Source of the DNA: Myxococcus stipitatus
GTDB taxonomy: Bacteria > Myxococcota > Myxococcia > Myxococcales > Myxococcaceae
Length of the DNA: 64,000 nt
Reading direction: 5' to 3'
Assembly: GCF_021412625.1 (NCBI RefSeq)
Contig: NZ_JAKCFI010000002.1
Coordinates: 558,001 to 622,000 of the forward strand
A program made the translations under genes and the position numbers. Shown here piece after piece: positions 10,604 through 21,000 of this stretch. The notes beneath the pieces were generated by a model. That model made no database searches. It was not told the origin of the DNA and saw only the letters and a list, made by a program, of their open reading frames with translations. Each line of letters starts with the position of its first letter. The first letter of the stretch is position 1.

Positions 10604-12433
10604 CTACGGGTAGGTGTCCAGGTACGCTCGGTGGCTGTTGGAGAACTCGAACTGGGTGAACTGGTCCCAGTTGATGGACCACGTCATCAGCCCCTTGAAC
10701 CCGGGGTAGCCCGCGGGCTGGCGCAGCACGTACGCGCCGCCGAACGACTGGCCCTTGAGCAGGTAGTCGAGCGCCTTGTGCACGTTGGCGGGCGTGGTGT
10801 ACCCGCCACCGGCGGCCTGGGGCGAGGACGGCAGTCCGATGACCACCTGGTCGGGCCTCAAGGCGGGGAAGGTCGCGCTCGCGTTGCCCCCCACGGGGAA
10901 GCCGCGCAGCAGCATCTCCGCCATGGCCACGTGGAAGTCGGGCGTCCCCTGCGCGTACGCGCGTCCGTCGAGCGCGGTGACGGTGCCGGTGTTGTAGTGC
11001 TGCACGTGCAGGTACGTCAGCCTGTCCCGCAGCGCGTGGATGACGGGCAGGTACGCGCCCCAGGGGCCACCGTACGCGGCCATGCCGCCCTGCACGTAGG
11101 CCGTCTCCGGAGCCATGGTGAGCAGGAAGCCCGAGCCGTTCTGGTCGAGCAGCTGGCGCGTGGCCTGGATGAGGTTGACGATGCGCGGCGTGGTGGGGTT
11201 TCGGAAGTCCGTGTCGCCCCCGTTGAGCGACAGCGAGCTGCCCTCCAGGTCCAGGTCCAGCCCGTCGAAGCCGTAGGTGGTGATGAGCGACTGCATGCTG
11301 GCGACGAAGTTCTGCCGCGCGGTGGCGTCGTCCAGGTGGATGGTGCCGTTCGCGCCGCCGATGGAGATGAGCACCCTGCGGCCCTGGCTCCGCAGCAGCG
11401 CGATGTCCGCCTTGAAGTCGCCCACGCTCGAGTTGTACGGCGTGAAGCCCATGGTGCCGGAGCCCGCGCCACCGACTGGCTCGGCGAAGGCGACCTGGAT
11501 GACGTCGAACTTCGCGGACACGTCACGCAGGCGGATGTTCGTCGAGCCGTTGTCGAAGTTGTGCCAGTAGCCCACGAGGACCTTGCTCCGGGTGGGCGGC
11601 GCGTTCGTCGTCGTCACCGACACGGCGACGCTGGGCGCGGAGCGGTTGCCCGCCGCGTCCCGGGCCTTCACCGTGAACGCATAGGTCGTGTTCGCGGCGA
11701 GGCCGGAGACGGTGGCGCTGGTCGCGCCGGTGGTGGTGGCCGAGGCGGTGGCGCCTCCGTTGACGAAGACCTCGTAGCCGGTGACGCCGACGTTGTCCGT
11801 GGAGGCATTCCAGGCGAGCGAGACGCTGGTGGAGCCCACGCTGGTGGAGCGTGGCCCCGTGGGGGCGCTCGGGGCCTCCGTGTCGACGGGCGGCGGCGGG
11901 GAGGTGGTCGTGCTGTGGGCCGCGCTGGCCGCGGAGCGATTGCCGGCGGCGTCCCGCGCCTTCACCGTGAACGTATAGGTCGTGTTCGCGGCGAGGCCGG
12001 AGACGGTGACGGTGGTGGCGCCCGCGGTGGTGGCCGAGGCGGTGGCGCCTCCGTTGACGAAGACCTCGTAGCCGGTGACGCCGACATCGTCCGAGGACGC
12101 GCTCCACGACAGCGTCACGCTCTCGTGGTTCTTCGCGGTGGATGTCAGCTGCGCGGGCGCGGTGGGGGCCTGCGTGTCCGGGGCGCTCGTCCGCTCCAAC
12201 CAGAGCGCCGGGACGTTCGGCGGCTCCCAGCCCACGAGTGAGGTGTGGGATTGCCTGCAGTCATAGCCCTTGCCCAGATAGGTGACGAGGTCGCCCACGG
12301 TGTACGGGACGTTGGGGGCCCAGGCACCCCGGTCCGCCGTGTACGCGGTCACCGGGAATAGGAAGGAGAGCAGGGCGACGAGGACCACCAGGACGGGGAG
12401 GCCCGTCCGGGCGGATGCGGAGGATGTGGGCAT
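10604..12433 (-). CDS. Secreted chitinase, GH18, with carbohydrate-binding module and two FN3 domains
   Basis: The product has 609 residues. A signal peptide ([22 protein letters not shown]) is followed by a CBM5/12-like chitin-binding module at about residues 36-75 ([20 protein letters not shown]...[10 protein letters not shown]). Two fibronectin type III domains lie at about 85-265, and a GH18 barrel fills about 285-609. The catalytic DxxDxDxE motif is present as [12 protein letters not shown] near residue 390, where the Glu is the general acid and acetamido assistance from the substrate is expected. It should hydrolyse beta-1,4-GlcNAc polymers outside the cell, consistent with a micropredator. 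The gene ends 75 bases before the SNF2 start on the same strand and is preceded by a gene-free gap. The FN3 domains are a recent duplication (see the repeat entry). Confidence 0.93.
   Translation of the reverse strand: MPTSSASARTGLPVLVVLVALLSFLFPVTAYTADRGAWAPNVPYTVGDLVTYLGKGYDCRQSHTSLVGWEPPNVPALWLERTSAPDTQAPTAPAQLTSTAKNHESVTLSWSASSDDVGVTGYEVFVNGGATASATTAGATTVTVSGLAANTTYTFTVKARDAAGNRSAASAAHSTTTSPPPPVDTEAPSAPTGPRSTSVGSTSVSLAWNASTDNVGVTGYEVFVNGGATASATTTGATSATVSGLAANTTYAFTVKARDAAGNRSAPSVAVSVTTTNAPPTRSKVLVGYWHNFDNGSTNIRLRDVSAKFDVIQVAFAEPVGGAGSGTMGFTPYNSSVGDFKADIALLRSQGRRVLISIGGANGTIHLDDATARQNFVASMQSLITTYGFDGLDLDLEGSSLSLNGGDTDFRNPTTPRIVNLIQATRQLLDQNGSGFLLTMAPETAYVQGGMAAYGGPWGAYLPVIHALRDRLTYLHVQHYNTGTVTALDGRAYAQGTPDFHVAMAEMLLRGFPVGGNASATFPALRPDQVVIGLPSSPQAAGGGYTTPANVHKALDYLLKGQSFGGAYVLRQPAGYPGFKGLMTWSINWDQFTQFEFSNSHRAYLDTYP
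11641..12085 (-). repeat. In-frame duplicated FN3 module (copies 11641-11791 and 11935-12085)
   Basis: Two segments of 151 bases, offset by exactly 294 bases (98 codons, one FN3 domain), are nearly identical at DNA level inside the chitinase gene. Differences are single bases scattered through otherwise matching sequence, so this is a recent internal duplication or a gene-converted pair rather than protein-level similarity only. Confidence 0.85.
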
Positions 12434-12677
12434 GGCGTCTGCCTTTCGACAGGAGGGGGGACGGTCGGGGTGCACCGCCAGGACAGAGAGGCGTGCCCGA
12501 TTTTTCGGGTCAATTCCCGATTTCCTGGGGGCGCGCCACGCCACCCTCGTCATTCCGCGCGGTTGGCGGACGCGGCGAAAAAAGAAAGGGCATGTCGATC
12601 TCCGCTCTCCATTTTCGACGTGTCGATAGAGCCCGCGAATCGGGCACTTCGACGAATCCGGAAAGGGAGTCACGACG

Positions 12678-13103
12678 ATGCGGTTCATGGCGATTGTGAA
12701 GGCGGACAAGAATTCGGAAGCAGGAGTGATGCCGGACCAGAAGCTCCTGGCGGAGATGGGGAAGTTCAACGAGGAGCTGGTGAAGGCCGGCGTGCTGCTC
12801 GCGGGAGAAGGGCTGCATCCCAGCTCGAAGGGCGCGCGCGTCCGGTTCTCGGGGACGAAGCGGACGGTGATTGACGGTCCCTTCGCGGAGTCCAAGGAGC
12901 TGATCGCCGGCTTCTGGATCCTCCAGGTGAAGTCGAGGGAGGAGGCCATCGAGTGGATCAAGCGCTGCCCGAATCCCATGGAGGGTGAGTCCGAAATCGA
13001 GCTCCGGCAGGTCTTCGAGCCGGACGATTTCGGCGATGCCCTGACGCCGGAGTTGCGCGAGGCCGAAGCGCGGCTGCGGCAGCAGGCGGCTACTCGGACC
13101 TAG
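12678..13103 (+). CDS. YciI-like/DGPF-domain protein
   Basis: This 141-residue protein starts with MRFMAIVKADKNSEAG and carries the IDGPFAESKE motif at about residues 66-75 and GFWILQVKSREEAIEWIKRC. That is the DGPF variant of the YciI (dimeric ferredoxin-like fold) family. These proteins are often encoded next to ECF sigma factors of the ECF41/42 type, but no such gene is adjacent here. The reaction is unknown for the family; an enzymatic or small-ligand-binding role is usually assumed. A GGGAG ribosome site lies about 10 bases before the ATG. The upstream spacer holds the perfect palindrome TCGAC-GT-GTCGA at 12615-12626, a possible operator. It appears to be monocistronic. Confidence 0.85.
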   Translation: MRFMAIVKADKNSEAGVMPDQKLLAEMGKFNEELVKAGVLLAGEGLHPSSKGARVRFSGTKRTVIDGPFAESKELIAGFWILQVKSREEAIEWIKRCPNPMEGESEIELRQVFEPDDFGDALTPELREAEARLRQQAATRT

Positions 13104-13343
13104 GCCGCGTCGTCGTCGCGGGCGGGGTGGGCCAGGGACGGGCACGTCCCTCGCGTGCTCGCGGCACTTCGATTTCTTCGCGTCCCGGCATCCGCTGCCA
13201 GGAATAAATCCGAAGACGGGCGTTCTGCTGGCGGAATGAGCGCCACGCGCAATGACAGCACGACCCCGGAGGTGGGCGCGAGGCGTCGCGGGCGATAGGG
13301 GTCTGCCCGCGCTCCGCTGACCGCGTTCGACCTCCAGGCTCGG

Positions 13344-13365
13344 GGTGGCTCCGTCGGGAGCCACC
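13344..13365. terminator. Strong 9-bp stem-loop in the gap before the lipid-synthase locus
   Basis: GGTGGCTCC (13344-13352) and GGAGCCACC (13357-13365) form a perfect 9-bp stem with a GTCG loop. The 424-base gap 13104-13527 holds no gene I can support. This hairpin could end transcription from the YciI-like gene or act in the leader of the next operon. No T-tract follows. Confidence 0.4.
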
Positions 13366-13375
13366 ACGCACGCGA

Positions 13376-13411
13376 GACGTGTATCGATTCACACGTCGAC
13401 CCGGCGGGTCG
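13376..13411. promoter_or_regulatory. Two overlapping inverted repeats upstream of the ACP/reductase gene, candidate operator
   Basis: GACGTGT-N8-ACACGTC (13376-13397, centred on ATCGATTC) is a perfect 7-bp dyad. Its last base begins a second perfect dyad, CGACCC-GGC-GGGTCG (13397-13411). They sit about 130-150 bases before the first gene of the lipid-synthase locus, a reasonable place for a repressor or activator site. Function is inferred from symmetry and position only. Confidence 0.35.
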
Positions 13412-13527
13412 TCGTGGCTGTGCTTGGAAGTGGGGGGATGGATGTCTTCAAGGCGATGTCAGACCCCTGATGCAGAACGTGCGTGGCTTTGTCGTCCTGG
13501 TGCCATGTCTGGAATGTGAGGGTTTGA

Positions 13528-15039
13528 ATGGCTGCGAATCCATTGCAATCGAAGTTCGAGGTCTTGGAGCGTGTTCGTCGGTGTGCCGCGTCGGTGACCC
13601 GCTATCCCCTGGACATCCTCACGGCGGAGGCCCTGCTCGAGGACGACCTGGGGGTCGACTCGGTGAAGCTCGCGGAGATCGCCGCCGTCGTCGGTCGAGA
13701 GTTCGACATCCCCGCGGCGCAGCTGCCCAGGAGCGGCAAGGCGCGCACGCTGGGCGCCATCGCGGACTGGGTGGTGTCCCTGCGAGGCGCCGCGAGCGCC
13801 CCGGCCGAGCCTCCCCGGCCCGAGGCCATCGTCGCGGCTCCCGCCGCCGCGACGTCGTCCGCTGCCCACCCGCCGGAGGACCTCGAGTCGCGGGTGCGCG
13901 CGGTGTTCGCCCGGGTGACGCGCTATCCCGAGGAGCTGCTGACCCGCGATGCGGACCTGGAGGACGAACTGGGCATCGACTCCGTGAAGCAGGCGGAGGT
14001 CCTCGCGGGGCTCGTGAAGGAGCTGGGCCTGTCCCAGGTCCCCCGTCCCTCGAAGCGGCTGCGCACCATCGCGGCCATCTGCGAGGAGGCGCGGACCTGG
14101 TTGGGGAGCGCCCCGGCGCGGATGGAGCCGGCGCGCGAGCCCTCGGCACCCGTGCGCGCGAGCCCGCCTCCGAGCGAGCCCCGTGCGCGGCTCCCGTTCG
14201 AGGGCAAGGTGGCCCTCGTCACGGGCTCGGGGAAGGGCATCGGCAAGGTCATCGCCACGCGGCTCGCGCGCGCGGGGGCGACGGTGGTCGTCAACTCCTT
14301 CCACTCGCGGGAGGAGGGCGAGCGCACGGCGCAGGAGATCCTCGCGGCGGGTGGGCAGGCCCTCCACCTGTGGGGCTCGGTGGCGCAGGAGGAGCACCTG
14401 GAGCGGATGTTCGCCGCCATCGGAGAGCGCTTCGGGGGCTTGGACTTCCTGGTGTGCAACGCCTCCAACGGGCTCATCGGTCCGTTCGACCGCATCACGC
14501 CACGTGATTGGGACAAGGCCTTCCGCACCTGCATCACCGGGACGTACGAGTGCGCCATGCGCGCCTGGCCGCTCATGGCGCGCCGCGGGGGCGGCAGCAT
14601 CGTCACCATGTCCACCTCCATGTCCCAGCGCTACATGCACGACCTGGGGTGCCAGGGCGTGGTGAAGGCCGGCGTCGAGTCGCTCACGCGCTACCTCGCG
14701 GCGGAGCTGGCGCCCGAGCGCATCCGCGCCAACTGCGTGTCGGCGGGCCCGGTGCATGGTGAGTTGCTGGGGATGTTCCCGGACGCGGCCGGACGCGTCT
14801 CCCGCTGGGAGTCGGCGACGCCGGGGGGCGTGCTCTGCACCGCGGACGACGTCGCGGACGTGACGGAGCTGCTGCTGGGGCCGAAGACCCAGCGCGTGAA
14901 TGGCGCCATCTGGGTCGTGGACGGCGGGCTCTCCGGGACGGTGGACGGGCTGCTGCCCGGCGCGGCTCGGAAGACGTCCTCGCGCGACGACCACGCCAAC
15001 GGACACGACGTGCGCGCGTTGCTCGCGCTCGACGCTTGA
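13528..15039 (+). CDS. Didomain acyl carrier protein fused to a FabL-like short-chain reductase
   Basis: The product has 503 residues. Two acyl-carrier domains come first, each with the phosphopantetheine Ser: DLGVDSVKLAEI (Ser45) and ELGIDSVKQAEV (Ser152). An Ala/Pro linker leads to an SDR domain from about residue 224 with TGSGKGIG (232-239), CNASNG (310-315) and MSTSMSQRYM (361-370). The segment order and sequence resemble the enoyl-ACP reductase FabL more than a ketoreductase, so it probably supplies the enoyl-reduction step. FabL uses Tyr-x6-Lys. Here the aligned Tyr is Leu374 by my reading, with Lys380 kept and Tyr369 eleven residues before it, so activity needs testing. The giant synthase starts 23 bases downstream and has no carrier domain of its own, so these ACPs most likely carry its chain. 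Confidence 0.85.
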   Translation: MAANPLQSKFEVLERVRRCAASVTRYPLDILTAEALLEDDLGVDSVKLAEIAAVVGREFDIPAAQLPRSGKARTLGAIADWVVSLRGAASAPAEPPRPEAIVAAPAAATSSAAHPPEDLESRVRAVFARVTRYPEELLTRDADLEDELGIDSVKQAEVLAGLVKELGLSQVPRPSKRLRTIAAICEEARTWLGSAPARMEPAREPSAPVRASPPPSEPRARLPFEGKVALVTGSGKGIGKVIATRLARAGATVVVNSFHSREEGERTAQEILAAGGQALHLWGSVAQEEHLERMFAAIGERFGGLDFLVCNASNGLIGPFDRITPRDWDKAFRTCITGTYECAMRAWPLMARRGGGSIVTMSTSMSQRYMHDLGCQGVVKAGVESLTRYLAAELAPERIRANCVSAGPVHGELLGMFPDAAGRVSRWESATPGGVLCTADDVADVTELLLGPKTQRVNGAIWVVDGGLSGTVDGLLPGAARKTSSRDDHANGHDVRALLALDA

Positions 15040-15062
15040 ACACCTGAACGGGGGCCAACGAC

Positions 15063-18000
15063 ATGGGCTACTTCGCCGTCCCGTATGAGATTCACTTCGA
15101 TGACACGATGGCCTACGGGAGCCATCACTTCCTCACCAACTTCAAGTTCCAGTGCGCGGGCCGGGAGCACCTGCTGTTCAGCCCGCACTTCTTCGAGGAG
15201 CCCGGGTTCCGGCGCGACTTCGACCGGGTGCTCCTGCTGACCTACGAGGGCTACTCGCGCAACCTCGCCCCGGCGAACCTGGGCGACCGGCTGGTGGTGC
15301 TCACCTCGTTCGAGGAGCGGGGCGAGGTCGGCATCCGCTTCTGCTTCCGGACGCTCAAGCGGGACGGGACGCCCGTGGCCTGCGGCTACCAGACCGTCCT
15401 GTGCGCGGACCGCGAGTCGGGGGCCCTGTGCGCCTTCCCCTCGTCGTTCCTGCCCTGCTTCGATTCGCTCTCCGGGATGTTCGAACCGGAGGGCGGCACG
15501 AGCTTCCGCGACCGCGTGTTGCGCGGGGGCACGGGCGTCACCGAGCTGTTCCCCGAGTCCGTCAAGCAGCTCGCCCGGCGACTGCTGGACGAGCCCACGT
15601 CGCAGGGGTTCGGGCGGGTCGTCGACGCGCATCCCGCGGCGCCGCGTCCGTCCCCGGAGGCCCCCCGCCTCCAATTGCCCGAGGGCGCCTCGGTGTTCCT
15701 CTTCGCCGGGCAGGGCTCCTTCGACGCGGGGCTCTTCCTCCGCCTGAAGGCTCTCCAGCCGGAGCTCGCGCCGGAGCTGGCGGCCGTCGTGGAGGTGGCG
15801 CGCGCGCATGGCCTCGACGCGGCGCCCCTGGTCGCGGCCCGCGACGTGGCCGAGGTCCGCGCCGTGCTGGAGCAGGCGCCTCAGCTGGACCAGCTCGGCA
15901 TCTTCCTGTCGGGGGTGATGGGCGCGAGGTGGCTCGAGCGCCAGGGGCGCGTGCCCGACGTGTATGTGGGGCACAGCTTCGGGGAGATCGCCGCCCTCAC
16001 GGCGGCGGGGGCGCTGGAGCCCCGCGCGGGGGCGGAGGTGGTCTGCCTGCGCATCCGCGCGCTCCAGTCGGTGGGGGAGGACCTGGGCACGCTCGCGGCG
16101 GTGGCGCTTGGTGACGAGGAGACGGCCCGGGCCATCGCGGACAGCGGCGCGCGGGGCCTGGAGGTCGCGGGACGCAACCACGCGCGCCAGACGGTCGTGT
16201 CGGGCGCGCGCGTGGAGCTGGAGCGACTGAGGGCGCACCTGGAAGGAATGGGGAAGGGCTTCACCTACGTCGCCAGTCGCTATCCGTTCCACCACCGTGG
16301 GCTCTCGCCCGCAGCGGAGGCGTTCCGGGCCTCGCTCGCGCGGGTCGAGACTCGCTCGCCGCGCGCCATCGTCTACTCACCCATCGAGGGGCGTGCCTAC
16401 AGCGGAGCCCCGGGGGAGCTGGCGACCGCGCTCTCGTCGCACCTGGTGCGGCCGTTCGACTTCCTCGGCGCGGTCGAGGCCCTGGTGGGCGCGGGGAGCA
16501 CCCGCTTCGTGGATTGTGGAACGCAGGGGCGCCTCGCGCGCATCGTCGAGCGAATCCTCCCCGCGGGCGGCTCCCACGAGACGACGACCATCGTCGACCT
16601 GCTCCCGGAGCACGCTCCCTCGAGCGCGCCCGTGTCCGCCCCCACCCCCGCGCGGGAGCGGCCGGCGCCCGAGCCGGATGACTCGATCGCCATCGTCTCC
16701 CTGGGCTGCATGCTCCCGGGTGGGGCGAAGGACCCGGAGGCGTACTGGCGCAACGTGCGGCTCGGCATCAGCGGCATCGTCGACGCGGGCGTGAAGGACG
16801 CGCGGCTGGTCGAGGACTTCGTCGGACCGCGAGGAACGCCGGACCGGACGTACACGCTCCTCACGGGCGCGGTGCGGGACGAGGACCTGGTGGCTCCCGC
16901 CGGACTGGCCCCGGAGCGCTTCCAGGGCTACGTGCGCGAGCAGAAGCTGCTGGCCATCGCGTTGTCCCAGGCCGTTCGGGGGTTGGACGAGGTCATCCAC
17001 CAATCCGCGGGGCGCATCCGGTGCTTCCTGGGGTCCACGGCGGAAGGGTCCGCGGAGTATGACGCCGCGTTGAGCCTGGAGGCCGGCGCGGCCCTGCTGC
17101 GCGAGAAGGGTTTGAGCGGCGCGGAGGTCGATGGGCTCATGCGCTCGGCCCGCTCCGTCCTCGGAGTCGTGGCTCCGGCCGAGGCCCTGGCGCCTCACGC
17201 GACGCTCCAGGCGGTGGTGTCGGACGTCGTGGGCTCCAGGGTGGAGGCGGTGCTCCTGGACGCCGCCTGCGCCTCGTCGCTCTACGCCATCGCGCTGGGG
17301 ATGAAGGCGCTGGAGTCCGGCGAGGCGCGGCTCGTCCTCGCGGGGGGCGTGTTCTCTCCGGGCCCGGGCAACAGCTGCCTGTTCTCGCAGTTCAACGGCC
17401 TGTCGGCGACGGGAAGTCGTCCGTTCGACGAGCGCGCGGACGGCGTCATCTTCGGCGAGGGCGCGGGGGTGGTGGGGCTGATGCGCGTGTCGGACGCGCT
17501 CGCGGCGGGCCTGCGGATCCACGCCGTCATTCGGGGCGCGGGGCTGTCCAGTGATGGGCGGAGCAGCTCCGCGAACGTGCCGCGCTCGGAGGGCCAGGTG
17601 GCCGCGATGGAGGCGTGCTACGCGGCGGCCCAGGTGGACCCATCCACCATCCAGTATCTGGAGGCGCACGGGACGGCCACGCCGGCCGGGGATGCGACCG
17701 AGCTGAAGTCGATCTCCCGCGTCTTCGGCGGGCGTCGCAAGGGACTCCAACTGGCCAGCGTCAAGGCGTTGATAGGGCACGTGGGCTGGGCCGCGGGCGC
17801 GGCCTCCGTCATCAAGCTGTGCAAGGCGCTGGAGCACCGGCGCTTCCCGAAGCAGTCGAACTTCGCCAACCCCGGCGCGGAGCTGCGCGCGCTCGGCGCC
17901 GACTTCGAGGTCGCGCTCGACGAACAGCCGTGGCCCGACAATGGCGACCACCCTCGCCGCGCCGCGACCAACGGGTTCGGCTTCGGCGGCACCAACGCGC

Positions 18001-21000
18001 ACCTCGTACTGGAGGAGTTCCGCGAGGACCACGTGGCGCGGCGGGCACCCCCGGCCTCCCCGGAGCTGGTGGTGGTGGCGGCCGAGGGCCTGTTCCCGGA
18101 CGCGAGGGGCGTGCCCTCCGCCGGTATCCCCGAGACGGTGGGCGAGAGGTTCGACCTCGCGGCGTTCCGGCTGCCGGCCACGGTGAGGCTCCTGCCGGAC
18201 ATCTCGGAGGACATGGACCCGACCCAGGGGCTGGCGCTCTCCGTCGCGAGCGCGCTCACGCGCAAGCTCGAGGGCTTCGAGGCCCTGCGCCCTGGCACCG
18301 CCATCGTGTTGGGGTTGGAGGGAAAGACGCGCCGAGGCGTGGAGGCGGTCCAGCGCGTCCTCGCCGCCTCGACGCGACGCGGGCTGCGCGCGCTCGCGCG
18401 GGAGTCCGTGGAGGAGGGCCGGCGGGCGCCCCTGGCGGAGCGCTTCCATGACGAGGTGATGGCGGCGGTGCGCCCCTCCGGGCCCTACACGCTCCAGGGG
18501 ATGATGCCGAACGTCACGCCCGGGCGGGTGGCCGGCGCGCTCGACGTCAAGGGACCGAACTTCGTGGTCGACGCGGGAGGGGCCTCGCTGGCCGCCGCGC
18601 TGCGCGCCACGCGCGGAGTCCTGGACAGCGGCTTCGAGCTGGTGCTCGTGGGCGGCGCGCATGTCCTCCGTCCTGGCGCCCCGGTGGTCGCGCGGGCTCC
18701 CGGAGAGGGCGTGACGATGTTCGCCGTCACCACCGCGGAGCACGCCTCCAGGCGGGGCTTGAAGCCGCTGTGCCGACTGCGCCTCGGACAGGTGGAGGGG
18801 CGGGACTCGCGGCCACATCCGGTGCTGCCTCGCCACTCGGCGGAGGAGGGCCTCGCGGTGCTGCGCGCCGTGAATGCCGCCGCCGAGGGCCGCGGAACGA
18901 CCCTGTGCTTCCACCCCGACGCCGCGACGGGGACGCAGCTGGAGCTCCAGCTCCTGCCAATGGTCGCCGCGCGACAGGAGGAGCGCGCTCCCGAGGGCTT
19001 CGACCACTCCGCGCCCATCGCCTACCACGCCCCGGTCCTCGTGGAGCGCGCCCTCCGGGAGACCCGGCGGTATGCACTGAAGGACCGGCGCGTGCTCTTC
19101 ATCGCGCAGGACGAAGCCCTGGCGCGGTCGCTGGCCGACGCGGCCGGCCCCCTCTGTGGCTCCGGATACGTCATCGTCCACGCGGGTGCGCCAGGGGACG
19201 GTGGGCGGGTGCGTGGCATCGACGTGTCGCGGGAGGAGACCGCGGAGGCGGGCCTGGCGGCGCTGGGGTTCGAGCCCCAGCTCATCGTCTCCGTCTGCCG
19301 GCTGGAGCCCGGGGCCTCGGAGGCGGACGTCGTCGCGAGGACGGCGTCACGCCACGAAGCCTTGGAGCTGTTGTTCCTGGCCGCGCGCCGCTCGTACGAG
19401 CGACTGCTCTCCGGAGAGGTCGAGCTGGCGAGCCTGTGCGTCGGCGGTGTCGGGCCCCGTCGGGTCCTGCACCCCGTCACCGGCCTCTTCGCGGGCATGC
19501 TCAAGTCGCTCGCGAGGGAAGTCCCAGCGCGCGCCATCCGCGCCATCGCGACCTCCGACGAACCGCTCCCCGTGGCCCTCGAACGGGTGGTCCAGGAGCT
19601 GGGCTCCGAGGAGGAGGGGGGCCCCTCGGTCGAGGTCTGCTTCGATGGCGGGACGCGCTGCGTGCGCCGCCTGCGGCCGACGCGGGTCGCGGCGGAGGGG
19701 GCCTCTCCGCTCGACTCCAACTCCGTCGTGCTGCTGACCGGTGGCGGACGGGGCGTGACGGCGGTCCACGCGGAGGCGCTCCTGAGGCGCTTCGGTTGCA
19801 CGGTGGTGCTGCTGGGGCGCAGCGACCCGACGGATGCGCCGGAGCGGGTGCTGCGGGCCTCGGACGCGGAGCTGCCCACCGTGGAGCGGGAGTTCTACGC
19901 GGCGGAGCTGGCGGCGGGGCGGGGCGTGAAGCCGCCGGAGCTCCGCGCCCGCTTCGAGCGCTACCTGGCTGTGCGCGAGCTGCGGGCCACGCTCGACGGG
20001 CTCGCCAGGCTCCCGGGCCGCGCGGTGTACCGCGTCGCGGACGTGACACGCGCGGAGGACGTGTCCCGCGTGGTGGACGAAATCGTCCGTGAGCACGGCC
20101 GGCTCGACCTCGTCGTCCATGGCGCGGGCACGCAGACGTCCAAGAAGCTCCACCGGCGACGCCTGGGGGAGCTGAGGACCAACCTCGGGACCAAGCTGCT
20201 CGGCCTGCGCAACCTGCGCGAGGCGTGCGCCAGTCGCCTGGGCCGCCCGGTGCCCTTCCACGTGCTCACGTCGGCCTTCAGCTTCATCGGCAATGACGGA
20301 CAGGCGGACTACGGCGCGGCGAACGAGGCCCTGGACCGGTTGTGCGCCTGGGTGAGCGACGCCCATGGGGCGGTGCACTGGTGCAGCGTGGGATGGCTCG
20401 CCTGGGATGGCATCGGGATGACGCGGGGCTCGGAGTATCGCGTGCTCGGCGCCAGCCGCCAGCTCCGGGGCATCCGCGCGGACGAGGGCGCCGCGTTGTT
20501 CCTCCAGCTGGTGGATGGCCGTCCGCGCGAGCCCATCAACGTGCAGCTCACCGAGAGCGAGCGCTCCTTCTACGGCCTGGAGCTGCTCCCGCCTCCGACG
20601 ACGGCCCCGGACACCGCGAGGCCCGTGACGCACGACATCGTCGTCGACGCGGGCAGTGTCCCGTGCCTGCCCGACCACCTGGTGCGTGGCACGCCGACGC
20701 TTCCCGGGACCTGGGCGCTGGACCTGATGCTGCGCACGGCGGTGGGGAGCGCGCGCCCGGAGCTGCGCACCGTCGCGGTGGAGGACGTCCGCTTCTCCCG
20801 CTTCATCCGCGTCAAGCACGGCGGTCGCCTGCCCCTGCGGGTGGAGGCCACGACGCTCGTCGACGCGCCGGACAGGTACGTCGTGAGGGGGAGGCTCGTC
20901 GGTGACATCGTCCACCCCTCCGGACGCGTCCTCGACCGCGACGTCGTCCACGCCGAGGCCCGCTTCACGCTCACGCGAGAGCCTCCACGCGGCGAGCAGC

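Noticed and set aside
13431..13527. Sigma-54-type promoter before the lipid-synthase operon
   Set aside because: TGGC and TTGG elements occur near 13414-13427, but the spacing and the -12 GC do not match the consensus well enough.
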